A stretch of 62,927 bases of DNA from Candidatus Poribacteria bacterium (GCA_012267415.1 JAAXGN010000101.1:1-62927), one strand, 5' to 3'. Shown: positions 1 to 9,306, counted from the stretch's first letter. Translations and numbers: made by a program. The notes: generated by a model not told the origin, from the sequence alone.

Positions 1-81
1 CACATCTTCGCAAACTGGAAAGTTTGCGCTACATTTATAATTAACGCGAAATTAACGCACATCCTATAAAAGGAGAAAAAA

Positions 82-897
82 ATGAAAGTTGCTTTATTTT
101 CTCGGCTCCTATTGGTTACACTTTTCCTAACCCTTACACCGTTTGTTGTTCATGCACAAATTAACCCAGATGAACTGGTGCTCTACTATAGTTTTGACGA
201 AGACGCAGTTGAGGATGGTGAAGTCGTGGATTTATCAGGTAATGAGAATAACGGTTTTATGCGTGGGGGGAACCTACAATTCGTTGCAGGCAAAGTCAAC
301 GGAGCTCTAGATTTTCCCGGTGCTGCATCAGATTACATTGCAGTACAAAACCTTCACTATGCTGATCTGTTCCCAGAGATCACTATTGCAGTATGGATAA
401 AAACTGCAGTAAGAGGTATGATAGCGTCATGGGATCGAAGCGAATTCTACCGTTTTGCCGCAGGGGATGACCAACTGGGAAATACGACAAAAATAGCCTT
501 TGATGTCTGTTGTCCTATAGGTGATTGGCACGGTGATACCGAAGTTACGGATGATGATTGGCATCATATTGTGGTAACCTTTAATGCTGAGACGAAACGT
601 ATTTATGTTGATGGGGAATTAGATGCTGAACAAGCTACCCATACAAACGATAAGCGGATCGGAAAAGTTATAACGCGATACGGATTCATCGGTATCGGTT
701 CAGAAGCTGTTGCTTTTAATGGTACTGTGGGACCAAATTGGGCATTCAACGGGTTGATGGATGAATTTTTGATCTTCCATCGAGCAATTTCTGAAGATGA
801 AGTAACAACCCTCGTCAATGCAAGCGGAAACCCGTTAGCGGTTGACCCAGCAGGAAAACTGAGCACCACATGGGGACAAATCAAGGGTAACAAGTAA
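82..897 (+). CDS. Secreted LamG (concanavalin A-like) domain protein
   Basis: A signal peptide (about residues 1-25, ending VVHAQ) precedes one LamG/laminin-G-3 jelly-roll domain (about 30-245). Typical LamG landmarks are visible: YYSFDE near the start, DLSGNENNG, the turn GKVNGALDF, then W-HHIVVTFN, IYVDGEL and MDEFLIFHRAIS. Such domains bind carbohydrates or act as surface modules; no catalytic residues are evident. The last 14 residues (GKLSTTWGQIKGNK) match a tail seen on another LamG protein of this window. An AAAGGAG Shine-Dalgarno sits 8 bases before the ATG. It converges on the dioxygenase gene to its right. Family assignment is secure; the ligand is unknown. Confidence 0.85.
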   Translation: MKVALFSRLLLVTLFLTLTPFVVHAQINPDELVLYYSFDEDAVEDGEVVDLSGNENNGFMRGGNLQFVAGKVNGALDFPGAASDYIAVQNLHYADLFPEITIAVWIKTAVRGMIASWDRSEFYRFAAGDDQLGNTTKIAFDVCCPIGDWHGDTEVTDDDWHHIVVTFNAETKRIYVDGELDAEQATHTNDKRIGKVITRYGFIGIGSEAVAFNGTVGPNWAFNGLMDEFLIFHRAISEDEVTTLVNASGNPLAVDPAGKLSTTWGQIKGNK

Positions 898-905
898 AGG
901 AGTTA

Positions 906-934
906 AACGGGTGATTTTTAACGGATCACCCGTT
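906..934. terminator. Stem-loop between convergent genes
   Basis: Perfect 10-bp arms (AACGGGTGAT / ATCACCCGTT) with a 9-base loop lie between the stop of the LamG gene and the end of the convergent dioxygenase gene. The position fits a bidirectional terminator; the T-run is weak. Confidence 0.6.
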
Positions 935-957
935 CTTCACTTAAGCCTTTGGATAAC

Positions 958-1731
958 TTAGGATGCGTCTGCATCTACTGCTTCCTGTATTCCTGGCCAT
1001 TCACGCCAGATGTCTGTGTAACTGTCATATCCATTCTCTATACAATCCACGTGACGCAAACGAAAGATGACGGCATATCGGACATCAGCAGAAGCATTCG
1101 GTGCAGCGGAGTGCACAATCTGATGGTGTGTCAGCACGACATCACCTGCTTTACCTACGATTTGCGTTGGTCCTTCAGGCAGGTCAGGACGCGGCATGCC
1201 GTTAGATAGGATTTCATGTCCTTCCTTCTTGAAGTAGTCCGCAAAGAAACTGTGTGATTTGGGCCATACTGTGAAATTTCCACTAAACAGCTCAGGAACA
1301 TCCGCAAGATATACGACTGCTAACGCAGTGAAACCCCGTCGATAAACACCTTTCTCCATACCGTTTGTGCCATTTCCCAAGCCATCCAGATGACCGCGCG
1401 GCAGATTTGGATCACGTTCTAACGGCATAGGGAATCGAAGTGCTATCTGTGCTGAACTGGGTGTTTGTACGTTACCTTCACCTAACATAGATTCTGCAAT
1501 ATTATGGATAGGTGTTTTGCTGAAAATATCAACGATCTGCGGAGCGTTCTTGATCTCGTTACAATAAGATTGTGCACGGAATTTCTCCAAGTCTGCTTGA
1601 TGCATACCAACTGAACCGATGGAATGATTAATCAACTTTCGTGCAGAATCCACCATCAACTTTGGAACAACACCAGCAACTTTAATGTAACCGTTTTCAT
1701 AGAAATCTAACTTCTGTTTTTGTGTTAGCAT
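958..1731 (-). CDS. Phytanoyl-CoA dioxygenase (PhyH) family protein
   Basis: Predicted Fe(II)/2-oxoglutarate-dependent oxygenase of 257 residues with the PhyH-type double-stranded beta-helix. The facial-triad motif HxD is at H114/D116 (RGHLDG), the distal His at H207 in IVHSAAPN, and an Arg at 218 suits 2-oxoglutarate binding. The N-terminus (LDFYENGYIKVAGVV) is the usual PhyH opening. Substrate cannot be deduced; the family is very expanded in Poribacteria and hydroxylates diverse small molecules. A strong GGAGGGAG Shine-Dalgarno precedes the ATG. It appears monocistronic, convergent with the LamG gene. Confidence 0.88.
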   Translation of the reverse strand: MLTQKQKLDFYENGYIKVAGVVPKLMVDSARKLINHSIGSVGMHQADLEKFRAQSYCNEIKNAPQIVDIFSKTPIHNIAESMLGEGNVQTPSSAQIALRFPMPLERDPNLPRGHLDGLGNGTNGMEKGVYRRGFTALAVVYLADVPELFSGNFTVWPKSHSFFADYFKKEGHEILSNGMPRPDLPEGPTQIVGKAGDVVLTHHQIVHSAAPNASADVRYAVIFRLRHVDCIENGYDSYTDIWREWPGIQEAVDADAS

Positions 1732-2125
1732 TTTATCTCCCTCCTACATAAGAGGTATCAACATTTCCTTGTTCTACACTATATATCTGATATGTATTAG
1801 GTTAAGACACAAAACCGTTCTGAATAGTTTAACTGAATTTGACAGAGGAATGTATCTTTCAACCTGTCAAAAGACTCTGTTGACATTGTTTACGAGTTCC
1901 ATTAAACTAATTCAACAGGCAAGCAAGTTTGAATATTAAATATGCAGGTGGCACGTTGATAACGGGCGGGGAGACCCCGCCCCTACGGGTTCGGTGCCTG
2001 CAGGATTATCGGAAAATTGATAATTCACTATTTTATATTGCTCATTTTCATCAAATTAAACTATCTTTTCATATCTATAGAGACTCTTAACTGCAACATC
2101 ACAAGATATAAGGAGAACTTTTAAT
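1732..2125. other. Intergenic stretch with one REP-type hairpin
   Basis: AT-rich spacer between divergent genes. It should hold both promoters. The only structure I recognise is the GGGCGGGGAGACCCCGCCC hairpin at about 1963-1987, a member of a repeat family seen several more times in the window. No ORF with credible coding features. Confidence 0.6.
1963..1987. repeat. REP-type palindrome (GGGCGGGGAGACCCCGCCC)
   Basis: GC-rich hairpin followed by CTACG. The same core, with either AGA or AAA in the loop and CGAGG variants in the stem, recurs near 12286, 22366, 53686 and 55240. Confidence 0.75.
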
Positions 2126-2362
2126 ATGCCTGCCATCGTAATCATAGCATTGATCGTATGTGGTAGTATTACACTTACTATTCTTGGATGTGTCTCAATG
2201 GGCACATCTTACGCTGAAAAGAAACGTGGTTTACAGCAAGGCGCCTCACAACGTGACTTGGAAGCACTTCAACAACAAGTATCAAAAATTCATGACGAAA
2301 TAGATTCCCTTAAAATACAACTACAGGAACTCATCCAAATCGCTAAAGGTATCACCCAGTAA
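2126..2362 (+). CDS. Small membrane protein with coiled coil (paralogue 1)
   Basis: A 78-residue protein with one N-terminal transmembrane helix (about 3-25, ending in LTILGCVSMG), a basic stretch (KKRG), and a heptad-rich helix from about 45 to 70 (DLEALQQQVSKIHDEIDSL). The layout resembles PspB-like membrane-anchored coiled coils, but I see no sequence signature allowing that name. It is followed 30 bases later by a paralogue with the same layout. AAGGAG Shine-Dalgarno. Function unknown. Confidence 0.7.
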   Translation: MPAIVIIALIVCGSITLTILGCVSMGTSYAEKKRGLQQGASQRDLEALQQQVSKIHDEIDSLKIQLQELIQIAKGITQ

Positions 2363-2392
2363 TGGAAAGAAAGGGAGTAAAGGAGAGTAGAT

Positions 2393-2674
2393 ATGTCAAA
2401 TTTTGCTACTTTTGCAGTCGTGCTGACGTTGATAATTATGGGGAGTATAACGTTTACAATCCTTGGTGTTGTCCATCTATTCACAAAAAATGCCCTCAAG
2501 AAACGTGGATTCCATTCAAACATCTCGCAGCAAACATACCAGCAGTTACAAACTGATCTGAATAAGATTACAGATGATCTATCTGACATACAATATGAAC
2601 TTGACGAGATTAGACCAGATATACAGCAGTTGGAATTCCTGAAATATGCAAACGAAAACGGGAACGGTATGTAA
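2393..2674 (+). CDS. Small membrane protein with coiled coil (paralogue 2)
   Basis: A 93-residue protein sharing the plan of its upstream neighbour: transmembrane helix (about 6-29), the conserved GSITFTILG segment (GSITLTILG in the neighbour), a KKRG motif, then an acidic coiled coil (TDLNKITDDLSDIQYELDEI). The two look like a tandem duplication and probably form one transcript; AAAGGAG precedes the ATG. Hetero-oligomerisation through the coiled coils is a reasonable inference. No known function. Confidence 0.7.
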   Translation: MSNFATFAVVLTLIIMGSITFTILGVVHLFTKNALKKRGFHSNISQQTYQQLQTDLNKITDDLSDIQYELDEIRPDIQQLEFLKYANENGNGM

Positions 2675-2687
2675 AAACATGTTTTCA

Positions 2688-3857
2688 TCATTTCAACCAC
2701 TGATGAAACAGTACCTCTTCTGCTACCGGTTCGACCACTCGAAGTAAAACGTTGTCATCTTCGAAAAAGTCTAAGACCATGAAACCTGAATGTTGATGTG
2801 CGAAGAGTGTGTTATCCCCATGGCTCACTGCAGTCGCTTTCTCACTGGAGCCGAGTCCACTGATCAGCAGGTAATCTGCAGTATCTCCTTGCAGAACTTG
2901 CAGAGAATGGTCATGTCCAGAAGCGTATATTAAGAGTGGTGTCTTATTTGCATTTGCAAAAGCGTTATTAAACTGTACAGCCATATCTTTATAGATGTCA
3001 TTGCTCAAATCCTGTTCAGATTTTACCAGATGCCACCGAGTTATGGGATATAGAGAACCCACGATCGGCACAGGGATCCAAAGCCACTCTTCTGCTTCCG
3101 TAACGGGAAAGAGATGTGCCTTCCAATCATAAAAACCGCCATGTGGTCCATAACTCTCTATCGGATGGTGTCCAAGAACTAAAACTGGTAATTCAGTATC
3201 TAAAGCGATCTTGAGTTCTGCTATAATCTCATCATGCGGTTTTTTCGGCTTTTCGTATTTATGCAGCCACCATTGTGTATCAAGTACAACAAGCCTAACC
3301 GTTGGCGTAGATTCTGGTAGTTCCAGTGTAACGGGTCCGGGTGAACCACTTGTAGGTAGAAAGGATGGTTCTTGGGGTAGGGTATCGTTGACATACTGCT
3401 CTTGTGCGCGTAATGCGTGAATTCCCTCATCTCCCGCGCCACCCCAATCGTGATTGCCGGGAATAAACAGTCCATGTGTATCCGTTGATGTGATGACCTC
3501 TAATTGTGGTCCAAGATGAGTCGGTGCTTCGTGTTGGAGTTCAACTGTCATACCGTCCGGGTACATATTATCACCTAAGAAAATGATACTGGTTTTTTCA
3601 GGTGCTTTCTGTGCCCACTTCTTTAACGTTTCTAACACAGGTTCATCCGGTTTTGGTTGACCTGCATCACCGATCAATAGGATTCTATAGATGAGGACAT
3701 TCGTTATTTCAACATTGTGTGTTTCCAATGTAGCAATATCAGGATGGTAATACGGAGCGGTATGGCTACACCCGATAAATGTCAGATATACCGACTGAGC
3801 AATGAAACAGAGAAGGAGAATACCCCAGTAGATATGAGAACGTTTATATGATTTCAT
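2688..3857 (-). CDS. Calcineurin-like metallophosphoesterase lipoprotein
   Basis: All metallophosphoesterase metal-binding blocks are present in order: GDAG (63-66), GDNMY (95-99), GNHD (134-137), GHHP (229-232) and GHDH (314-317). The N-terminus MKSYKRSHIYWG is a basic signal sequence with a probable lipobox ending at C30 (TFIGC), so the enzyme is likely membrane-anchored and extracytoplasmic. An upstream in-frame extension would run into repeat DNA beside the transposase remnant, hence the chosen start at MKSYK. Substrate unknown; the closest general group is acid-phosphatase-like metallophosphoesterases. It converges with the two small membrane-protein genes. Confidence 0.82.
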   Translation of the reverse strand: MKSYKRSHIYWGILLLCFIAQSVYLTFIGCSHTAPYYHPDIATLETHNVEITNVLIYRILLIGDAGQPKPDEPVLETLKKWAQKAPEKTSIIFLGDNMYPDGMTVELQHEAPTHLGPQLEVITSTDTHGLFIPGNHDWGGAGDEGIHALRAQEQYVNDTLPQEPSFLPTSGSPGPVTLELPESTPTVRLVVLDTQWWLHKYEKPKKPHDEIIAELKIALDTELPVLVLGHHPIESYGPHGGFYDWKAHLFPVTEAEEWLWIPVPIVGSLYPITRWHLVKSEQDLSNDIYKDMAVQFNNAFANANKTPLLIYASGHDHSLQVLQGDTADYLLISGLGSSEKATAVSHGDNTLFAHQHSGFMVLDFFEDDNVLLRVVEPVAEEVLFHQWLK

Positions 3858-3901
3858 TTTTTTAAAGATTTTTGGTTGATTTTTTGATGCATTTAACTCA
3901 C

Positions 3902-4089
3902 AGAAAAAGAGTATTATTGACCAAATCGGCAGCACCAGTGGTGCGAAAGGTGTATAGAAACATTTTGAAAAGAAATTACGAAAAATGTCCAGACTATAGT
4001 AATATTGCCATAATAAACCCCAGAGGGGTGAAAGGTGTATAGAAAACGTTATTATTAGTTTAATAAACCCCAGAGGGGTGAAAGGTGTA
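3902..4089. repeat. Left repeat block of the REP-associated transposase
   Basis: Contains a hairpin (GCACCAGTGGTGC) and two short repeats of CCCCAGAGGGGTGAAAGGTGTA at about 4018 and 4069. The segment from GACCAAATCGGCAGCACC to CAGACTATAGTAA reappears in the same orientation on the far side of the transposase remnant (4697-4770), so the element lies between imperfect direct repeats. Confidence 0.7.
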
Positions 4090-4562
4090 TCATGTTTCTG
4101 AATCGTCATCAGGATCAAATGCGTATTTTGGATTATAATTAACATCAAAACGTTTCAGAAACGCAAGATATTCTTCTCTAAACGTTAGTCGCGAATGATG
4201 TTCCTCCTGATTATTAATGTAATTAACAACGGTATCTAATTGAGAATGAGAATACAAAACGCTGCAAAACCTTCTTGCCATTCAAACATGCCCACGACCC
4301 ATCCTTTATTGTTAATGAACTTTGATGAATTTGCTTTTATGTCTCTTACTAAGTCAGACAATGCAACGTCTGGTTTCATACCAATAAGAATATGTATATG
4401 ATCCGGCATTGAATTGATACGTATGAGTGTCTGCTTTTTGTTGGTTATTATGCGTGTAATGTATTGGTGTAATGCCTCTTTGTGTTGTTTCGGAATGAGG
4501 CGTTGTCTTCCTTTGACAGCAAAAACGATATGTATGTACAGTTGAGTGTAGGTATCTGCCAT
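4090..4562 (-). pseudogene. REP-associated tyrosine transposase (IS200-like), frameshifted
   Basis: Reads as a Y1 (HUH) transposase of the RAYT type: N-terminal YIHIVFAVKGR, the HUH motif in MPDHIHIL, then the C-terminal helix with the candidate catalytic Tyr in NYINNQEEHH. The frame breaks after WQEGFAAF near base 4263; restoring one base would join it to SYSHSQLDTVVNY. Family members are usually about 140-180 residues, which fits the repaired length of roughly 157. It is flanked on both sides by CCCCTCTGGGG-type short repeats, as expected for RAYTs, which mobilise REP sequences. As sequenced it is inactive, unless the break is a sequencing error. Confidence 0.85.
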
Positions 4563-4580
4563 GATGTTGTTCCTTTAAGT

Positions 4581-4775
4581 TATACACCTGTCGCCCCTCT
4601 GGGGCTTAGTCTATTGTTATTCCCGCGTTCTATACACCTGTCGCCCCTCTGGAGCTTTCTTTATTGGTAATACAATCTTTCTCATACAAAAAGAGGGTCA
4701 TTGACCAGAACGGCAGCACCAGCGGTGCGGAATGTGTATTGAAGCATTTTCAAAACTATAGTAAGTATTATGACA
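4581..4775. repeat. Right repeat block of the REP-associated transposase
   Basis: Two copies of TATACACCTGTCGCCCCTCTGG (near 4583 and 4630), inverted relative to the left-side copies, followed by the GGCAGCACCAGCGGTGCGGAA unit that matches the left flank directly. Confidence 0.7.
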
Positions 4776-4886
4776 TATTGTTGCGTTTAAGGCAAACCTG
4801 TTTAATGACAATAATGTATCAATTCACTTGCATCACTTACAGAAACAATCTATAATTGATGATATATCTCATTTTAGGAGTAAGTT

Positions 4887-5105
4887 ATGTATATAAAGAT
4901 ATCCGCTGTTTTTTGTGCAGCGTTAACATTTGGACTATGCGTTAGTCTTAGCAATGCTCAGATTGATTCTGACAAAATCGTAGGTATATGGTTACTTGAT
5001 GAAACTGCAGGTGATACTGCTGAAGATGCATCTGAGAATGGATTTAACGGTACAATCACACAATCAGATTGGGTTAAAGGGAAAGTCAATGGGCTCTTGA
5101 TATAA
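4887..5105 (+). CDS. LamG protein, N-terminal part (frameshifted gene)
   Basis: A signal peptide (about 1-24, SLSNAQ) and the beginning of a LamG domain: KIVGIWLLDETAGDTAEDASENG followed by WVKGKVNG. The frame stops shortly after KGKVNG; adding one G to the GGG run near 5093 gives VNGALDIKKGGTVTIPFG and joins it to the next segment. The repaired protein would be about 250 residues, a normal size for this family, starting at this ATG (TAGGAG Shine-Dalgarno). Confidence 0.75.
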   Translation: MYIKISAVFCAALTFGLCVSLSNAQIDSDKIVGIWLLDETAGDTAEDASENGFNGTITQSDWVKGKVNGLLI

Positions 5106-5146
5106 AGAAAGGGGGTACAGTCACTATTCCATTCGGCAAAGGAGTC

Positions 5147-5638
5147 GTGACAGATAGAATGAGTTTTATTCTGTGGATAAAGTTCACAGATGTCAGCGGA
5201 CAACAAAACTATTTCTCTATACATGATCAGAGCAATAACCGTTATGTTCCATACAAAGAAGGTCCAAACGTTCTGCGTAGTTGGAGTAATCTATGGAACG
5301 TCAGCAGCGGTGTTACTGTCGTAGCAGACACATGGTATCACGTTGCAAATACCTACGATAGTAACACAGCAAAAATCTACGTCAATGGAGAAGTAAAAGT
5401 ATCACAATCAGTACAAAAGTTTCAACTCGTAGATCAGAATCAAACTGCTTGGCTTGCTACAGATAAAGGTGCAAGTTTTCTATCTGCTTGTGTTATGGAC
5501 GAGGTAGGACTGTTTAACGATGCACTTACCGAAGAAGAGGTCCAGAACATTATGAAGCACGGTATTTATCAGGCTGCCTATGCTGTAGAACCTTCTGATA
5601 AACTTGCTGTTTTATGGGGAAAACTTAAGACACACTAA
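5147..5638 (+). CDS. LamG protein, C-terminal part (frameshifted gene)
   Basis: Continuation of the preceding segment: WIKFTDVSGQQNYFS, DTWYHVANTYDSNTAKIYVNGE and VMDEVGLFNDALTEEEVQNIM are the canonical second half of a LamG domain. The protein ends SDKLAVLWGKLKTH, the same tail type as the LamG protein at the left edge. The in-frame ATG here is internal and has no Shine-Dalgarno, so the true product needs the upstream part. The next gene follows 40 bases later. Confidence 0.75.
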   Translation: MTDRMSFILWIKFTDVSGQQNYFSIHDQSNNRYVPYKEGPNVLRSWSNLWNVSSGVTVVADTWYHVANTYDSNTAKIYVNGEVKVSQSVQKFQLVDQNQTAWLATDKGASFLSACVMDEVGLFNDALTEEEVQNIMKHGIYQAAYAVEPSDKLAVLWGKLKTH

Positions 5639-5678
5639 TAGTTTGTATTCCTGTTCACATCCACATGGAGATACTACA

Positions 5679-7988
5679 TTGAGAATTTCTCGATACGGTG
5701 TTCTATTATTTTTCACTTTTCTCATATCAATTGGATACACACAAGAAAACAATTCTTCAGAATATACAACATGGGGATTGCCAGATGGAGCGAAATACCG
5801 TCTTGGTAAGGGAGCAATCGCAGCTATCCAGTTCTCGCCAGATGGTTCCCTTCTTGCAGTCGCAAGTTCTGTCGGTATCTGGCTATATGATGCTGCTACA
5901 GGGAGAGAACTGGCACTTCTACCCAGACATAGAGAAGGATTCAATGTATCAGCAACGTCTGCTGCTGGTGGCGCATTTATCAAAAACAGCTTAACGTTCT
6001 CTCCCGATAGCAAACTCCTTGCCAGTGCAAGTGAAGATGACACAATTAGAGTGTTTGATGTTACAACCTATAAAGTCCTACGTACTCTCTACAAGACCGA
6101 GAAGATTGCTACGAATCCCATGGCTGGAACACCTTATAAGGCTTTGACTTTCTCTGCAGATGGCAAAACACTAACAAGTTTAGAAGGTATCGGTGAACGT
6201 AGGATAAGAGTCTGGGATGTTAACTCGGGTGCATTGCTCTCTGATGTATTAGGACGAATTGGAGGACCTCCCTTAGAAGAAAATGAACCAGGGGTATTAG
6301 CTAAACCAAGAGTTTCAACAGATCCAGAAGAGAATCAACAAGATAATCCGCTTTTAGCAATGACACTTTCGCCTGATGGTTTAACTTTCGCTGCAACAAA
6401 GTCAAAAATTACTGTTGTCAATGGCATACCCGACACAGTAATTAGGTTGGGTAATGTTCACACTGGAGAACTTGAGCTGCCAGTTCTAAGAATTCAATCA
6501 ATAACACAGTATACAAACCTAAATGCCCCGGGTGCATCCTTCTATCCAATTGGAGATATGACATACTCTCCTGATGGGACAACACTCGCGGGTATAGAAT
6601 ATCGAAACACCCGTGAAAGTAATAGAAACTCCCAACGTATCAGACGTGCCAGAATCCGCCTATGGTATGTTAGTACTGGTGCCGCAGTTGCAACCATTAT
6701 ACCACAAGAGAGCGAAATCAATCCACAGCCCCCCATTTTTGCTTTTTCACCTGACAGTAGGACATTCGTTACAGTTGATAAAGGGGCACCGATACAATTC
6801 TGGGATGTCAATACAGGTAAAGAAATCGCGTCTATTACCATCCCAGAACAGAAACAGGATGAACCCTGGCACAAAGACGTTATAACATCATTAGCATTTC
6901 ATCCTAACGGAAAAACACTCGCGATAGCTATAGATGAAACATCAATAAACAGTAGAAACTTTTCACTCCAATTGTGGGATATAAACAGACAGAAAATCAA
7001 CACAATCCTTACAGAACATCCGATGCAATTTACTGTTACAGCAAATGAAAGGAACATCCTCTGTTTGAATGCAGGTAATTTTGAAATACTCGGAACTGCT
7101 GGAGGGGAAAAAATACGAAATGTAACAGAAGAGTGGGCTAACTTAGTTCAACATTTAAGTGAAACAGGACCTGATGCCTTCGCTGTTTCATCAGATATGT
7201 CTACTTGTGCTATCGGCTTAAAGGATGGATTGCTTGAACTTTGGACTATACTGAAAGGAGAACGTCTGCAAACTCTAACAGGACATACTGATATCGTAAA
7301 AATAGTAGCGTTTTCCAAAGATGGAAGTAGACTTGCAAGTGGTAGTAAGGATAAAAGTATTCGTATATGGGATGTCCGAACTGGATTACAACTGTTATCA
7401 CTCACGGAACACATTAACTCTGGTAAAGTTCAGGAGTTTTCAAACGGTCAATCACAAGCAAGTGCAGAGGTGTTAGAAAATTTGGTGTTTTCGGATGATG
7501 GAAATATGCTTGCTGGTTCCAGTGAATACGGAACAATTTGGGTATGGGATTTAAAAAGGGGTAAACTACTTAGAACCATAACAACACACGAAGCGGTAAC
7601 GGATATAGTCGATGTAGGATTCGGTCCAAAGAAAATCAGTTTAGCGTTTTCTCCCGATGGTAAACACCTCGTAAGTGGTAACATGACAGGGGGTGTGATC
7701 CTAACCGATGTTCATAACATGGATTTATCACAAACACTAGAACCGCAATCATGGCGTGTTTTAGCCCTTGCATTTTCTCCCGATGGTAAACTCCTTGCCA
7801 GTGGAAGTAAAGACACTTCTATCAATATCTATGCAGTAGAAAATGGGGGTAGGATAACCACACTCAGAGGACATACAACCGGTGTGCTTGCCTTGACATT
7901 CTCGGAGGATAGTAAAACACTGGTCAGCGGAAGCATGGATGGCACAATCATCTTCTGGGATCGGGATAAGATCGGTGAAATGAAATGA
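5679..7988 (+). CDS. Secreted WD40 repeat protein
   Basis: About 769 residues: a signal peptide (RISRYGVLLFFTFLISIGYTQ) followed by two beta-propellers' worth of WD40 repeats (recurring FSPDGKLLASGS...IRVWDV units from about residue 45 to the end). I chose the TTG start because GGAG lies 8 bases upstream and it leads directly into the signal peptide; the longer ATG-initiated reading would overlap the LamG gene. WD40 propellers act as protein-binding scaffolds, here outside the cytoplasm. It ends one base before the methyltransferase reading frame, so the two are probably cotranscribed, an odd pairing of an exported and a DNA-acting protein. Confidence 0.85.
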   Translation: MRISRYGVLLFFTFLISIGYTQENNSSEYTTWGLPDGAKYRLGKGAIAAIQFSPDGSLLAVASSVGIWLYDAATGRELALLPRHREGFNVSATSAAGGAFIKNSLTFSPDSKLLASASEDDTIRVFDVTTYKVLRTLYKTEKIATNPMAGTPYKALTFSADGKTLTSLEGIGERRIRVWDVNSGALLSDVLGRIGGPPLEENEPGVLAKPRVSTDPEENQQDNPLLAMTLSPDGLTFAATKSKITVVNGIPDTVIRLGNVHTGELELPVLRIQSITQYTNLNAPGASFYPIGDMTYSPDGTTLAGIEYRNTRESNRNSQRIRRARIRLWYVSTGAAVATIIPQESEINPQPPIFAFSPDSRTFVTVDKGAPIQFWDVNTGKEIASITIPEQKQDEPWHKDVITSLAFHPNGKTLAIAIDETSINSRNFSLQLWDINRQKINTILTEHPMQFTVTANERNILCLNAGNFEILGTAGGEKIRNVTEEWANLVQHLSETGPDAFAVSSDMSTCAIGLKDGLLELWTILKGERLQTLTGHTDIVKIVAFSKDGSRLASGSKDKSIRIWDVRTGLQLLSLTEHINSGKVQEFSNGQSQASAEVLENLVFSDDGNMLAGSSEYGTIWVWDLKRGKLLRTITTHEAVTDIVDVGFGPKKISLAFSPDGKHLVSGNMTGGVILTDVHNMDLSQTLEPQSWRVLALAFSPDGKLLASGSKDTSINIYAVENGGRITTLRGHTTGVLALTFSEDSKTLVSGSMDGTIIFWDRDKIGEMK

Positions 7989-7989
7989 A

Positions 7990-9306
7990 TTGCTGAGCAA
8001 TGGCATTATGAAAAAAACTGATATAAAGGAACAAACCTCACTTTTTCCCGAACAAGACATACCTAAAACTGCAATTAAGGACAATTCGTCAGATGAAGTC
8101 GAACGCGTATCCTTTAGAGAGTTAATCCCTGAAATCACAGATACAGGATACCTAACCCATGCTATCGTTTCATATCCTGCAAAGTTTATTCCTCAAGTCG
8201 TGCAATACGCAATCAACACCTATACAAGAGAAGATGATTGGATCATTGACCCATTTGCCGGTTCAGGGACTGTAGGTGTTGAAGCAGTCCTATCCAAACG
8301 TAACGCTGTCCTATATGACCTTAACCTTCTCTTAAACCACATCATGCCTTTGAAAGTTCATCAGGGGAAAGAACTGTTAGGCAAAGAACATCTTTGTAAA
8401 TTGTTGGACAGCATGCAAGAAAACAGAAAACACCACTTTATGCCTGCTTGGACAAACGTTGCGTACTGGTATGCTCCTGAAATACTAAATCATTTATCAC
8501 AATTGTGGGGTTTTGTGCACAACGTAAAGCACAGTGTCTACAGTGAGATTATTAAAGTGGGATTGTTGAAAGCAAGCAAACGTTTCTCATACACTGAACA
8601 CAGAACACCAAAGTTAGCCAGATCCAAACGTAAATTAGCTGCTATTGAAGCACTACTCCACGAAAACTGGCAGGAGCAGTTGATTGAGATGGTTTATACC
8701 CACTGCCTGAAAACGCTACGAAACCTGAATGACTTTATCCTACACACAGAACACCACCAAAATCGGGTTGAGTTCTATGGCGGCGTTGATTCTTCTCATG
8801 TTACAGTACAACGCGAGTGCAACGCGCTAATCACTTCTCCTCCCTATCTGCAAGCACAAGAATACATCCGTTCCACTAAGATGGATCTTTTCTGGTTAGG
8901 ACACACTGAGGAAGAAATAAAGGATCTATCACGACTTGAAATCCCGTATCGGAAACCGGACCGCATTATCCATACCAAGACATTGGATAAAGTCCGGGAC
9001 AGACTCACCCGTAAAGACCTTACGAATAGACTTGACTCCTATTTCTGTCATACGATACATGCGCTTGAAAATTCCATGAATCGACTGAGACCGAATGCAT
9101 ACGCATGCATCTTTGTCGGCAATCCGCGTATTGATGGCATCACCGTTGAGATTTGGAGGATCCTGACAGAATACTTTTCTGAACGCGGTTACACGTTTGA
9201 AAAAGTCTATGAGGACCGAATAAAAACCAGACAACTCTTCGGTACACGAAAAAACAAAAATCCTGAAGGCATGAAATCTGAGTATCTGCTCATCTTGAAG
9301 AACTGA
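7990..9306 (+). CDS. DNA adenine/cytosine-N4 methyltransferase, solitary
   Basis: Amino-group DNA methyltransferase. The SAM-binding motif DPFAGSGT (87-94) comes before the catalytic TSPPY (282-286), i.e. the gamma-type motif order, with about 190 residues between. The N-terminus contains YPAKFIPQVV, typical of PF01555-like methylases acting on DNA. No restriction endonuclease gene is adjacent, so it is probably an orphan or epigenetic methylase. Start is uncertain: TTG (used, with GGTGA upstream) or the ATG 18 bases further (MKKTDIKEQ). Target sequence cannot be predicted from this alone. Confidence 0.82.
   Translation: MLSNGIMKKTDIKEQTSLFPEQDIPKTAIKDNSSDEVERVSFRELIPEITDTGYLTHAIVSYPAKFIPQVVQYAINTYTREDDWIIDPFAGSGTVGVEAVLSKRNAVLYDLNLLLNHIMPLKVHQGKELLGKEHLCKLLDSMQENRKHHFMPAWTNVAYWYAPEILNHLSQLWGFVHNVKHSVYSEIIKVGLLKASKRFSYTEHRTPKLARSKRKLAAIEALLHENWQEQLIEMVYTHCLKTLRNLNDFILHTEHHQNRVEFYGGVDSSHVTVQRECNALITSPPYLQAQEYIRSTKMDLFWLGHTEEEIKDLSRLEIPYRKPDRIIHTKTLDKVRDRLTRKDLTNRLDSYFCHTIHALENSMNRLRPNAYACIFVGNPRIDGITVEIWRILTEYFSERGYTFEKVYEDRIKTRQLFGTRKNKNPEGMKSEYLLILKN

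Noticed and set aside
3858..4148. Longer N-terminus for the metallophosphoesterase
   Set aside because: The extension runs through repeat DNA beside the transposase remnant and precedes a clear lipobox signal; the internal start is better.
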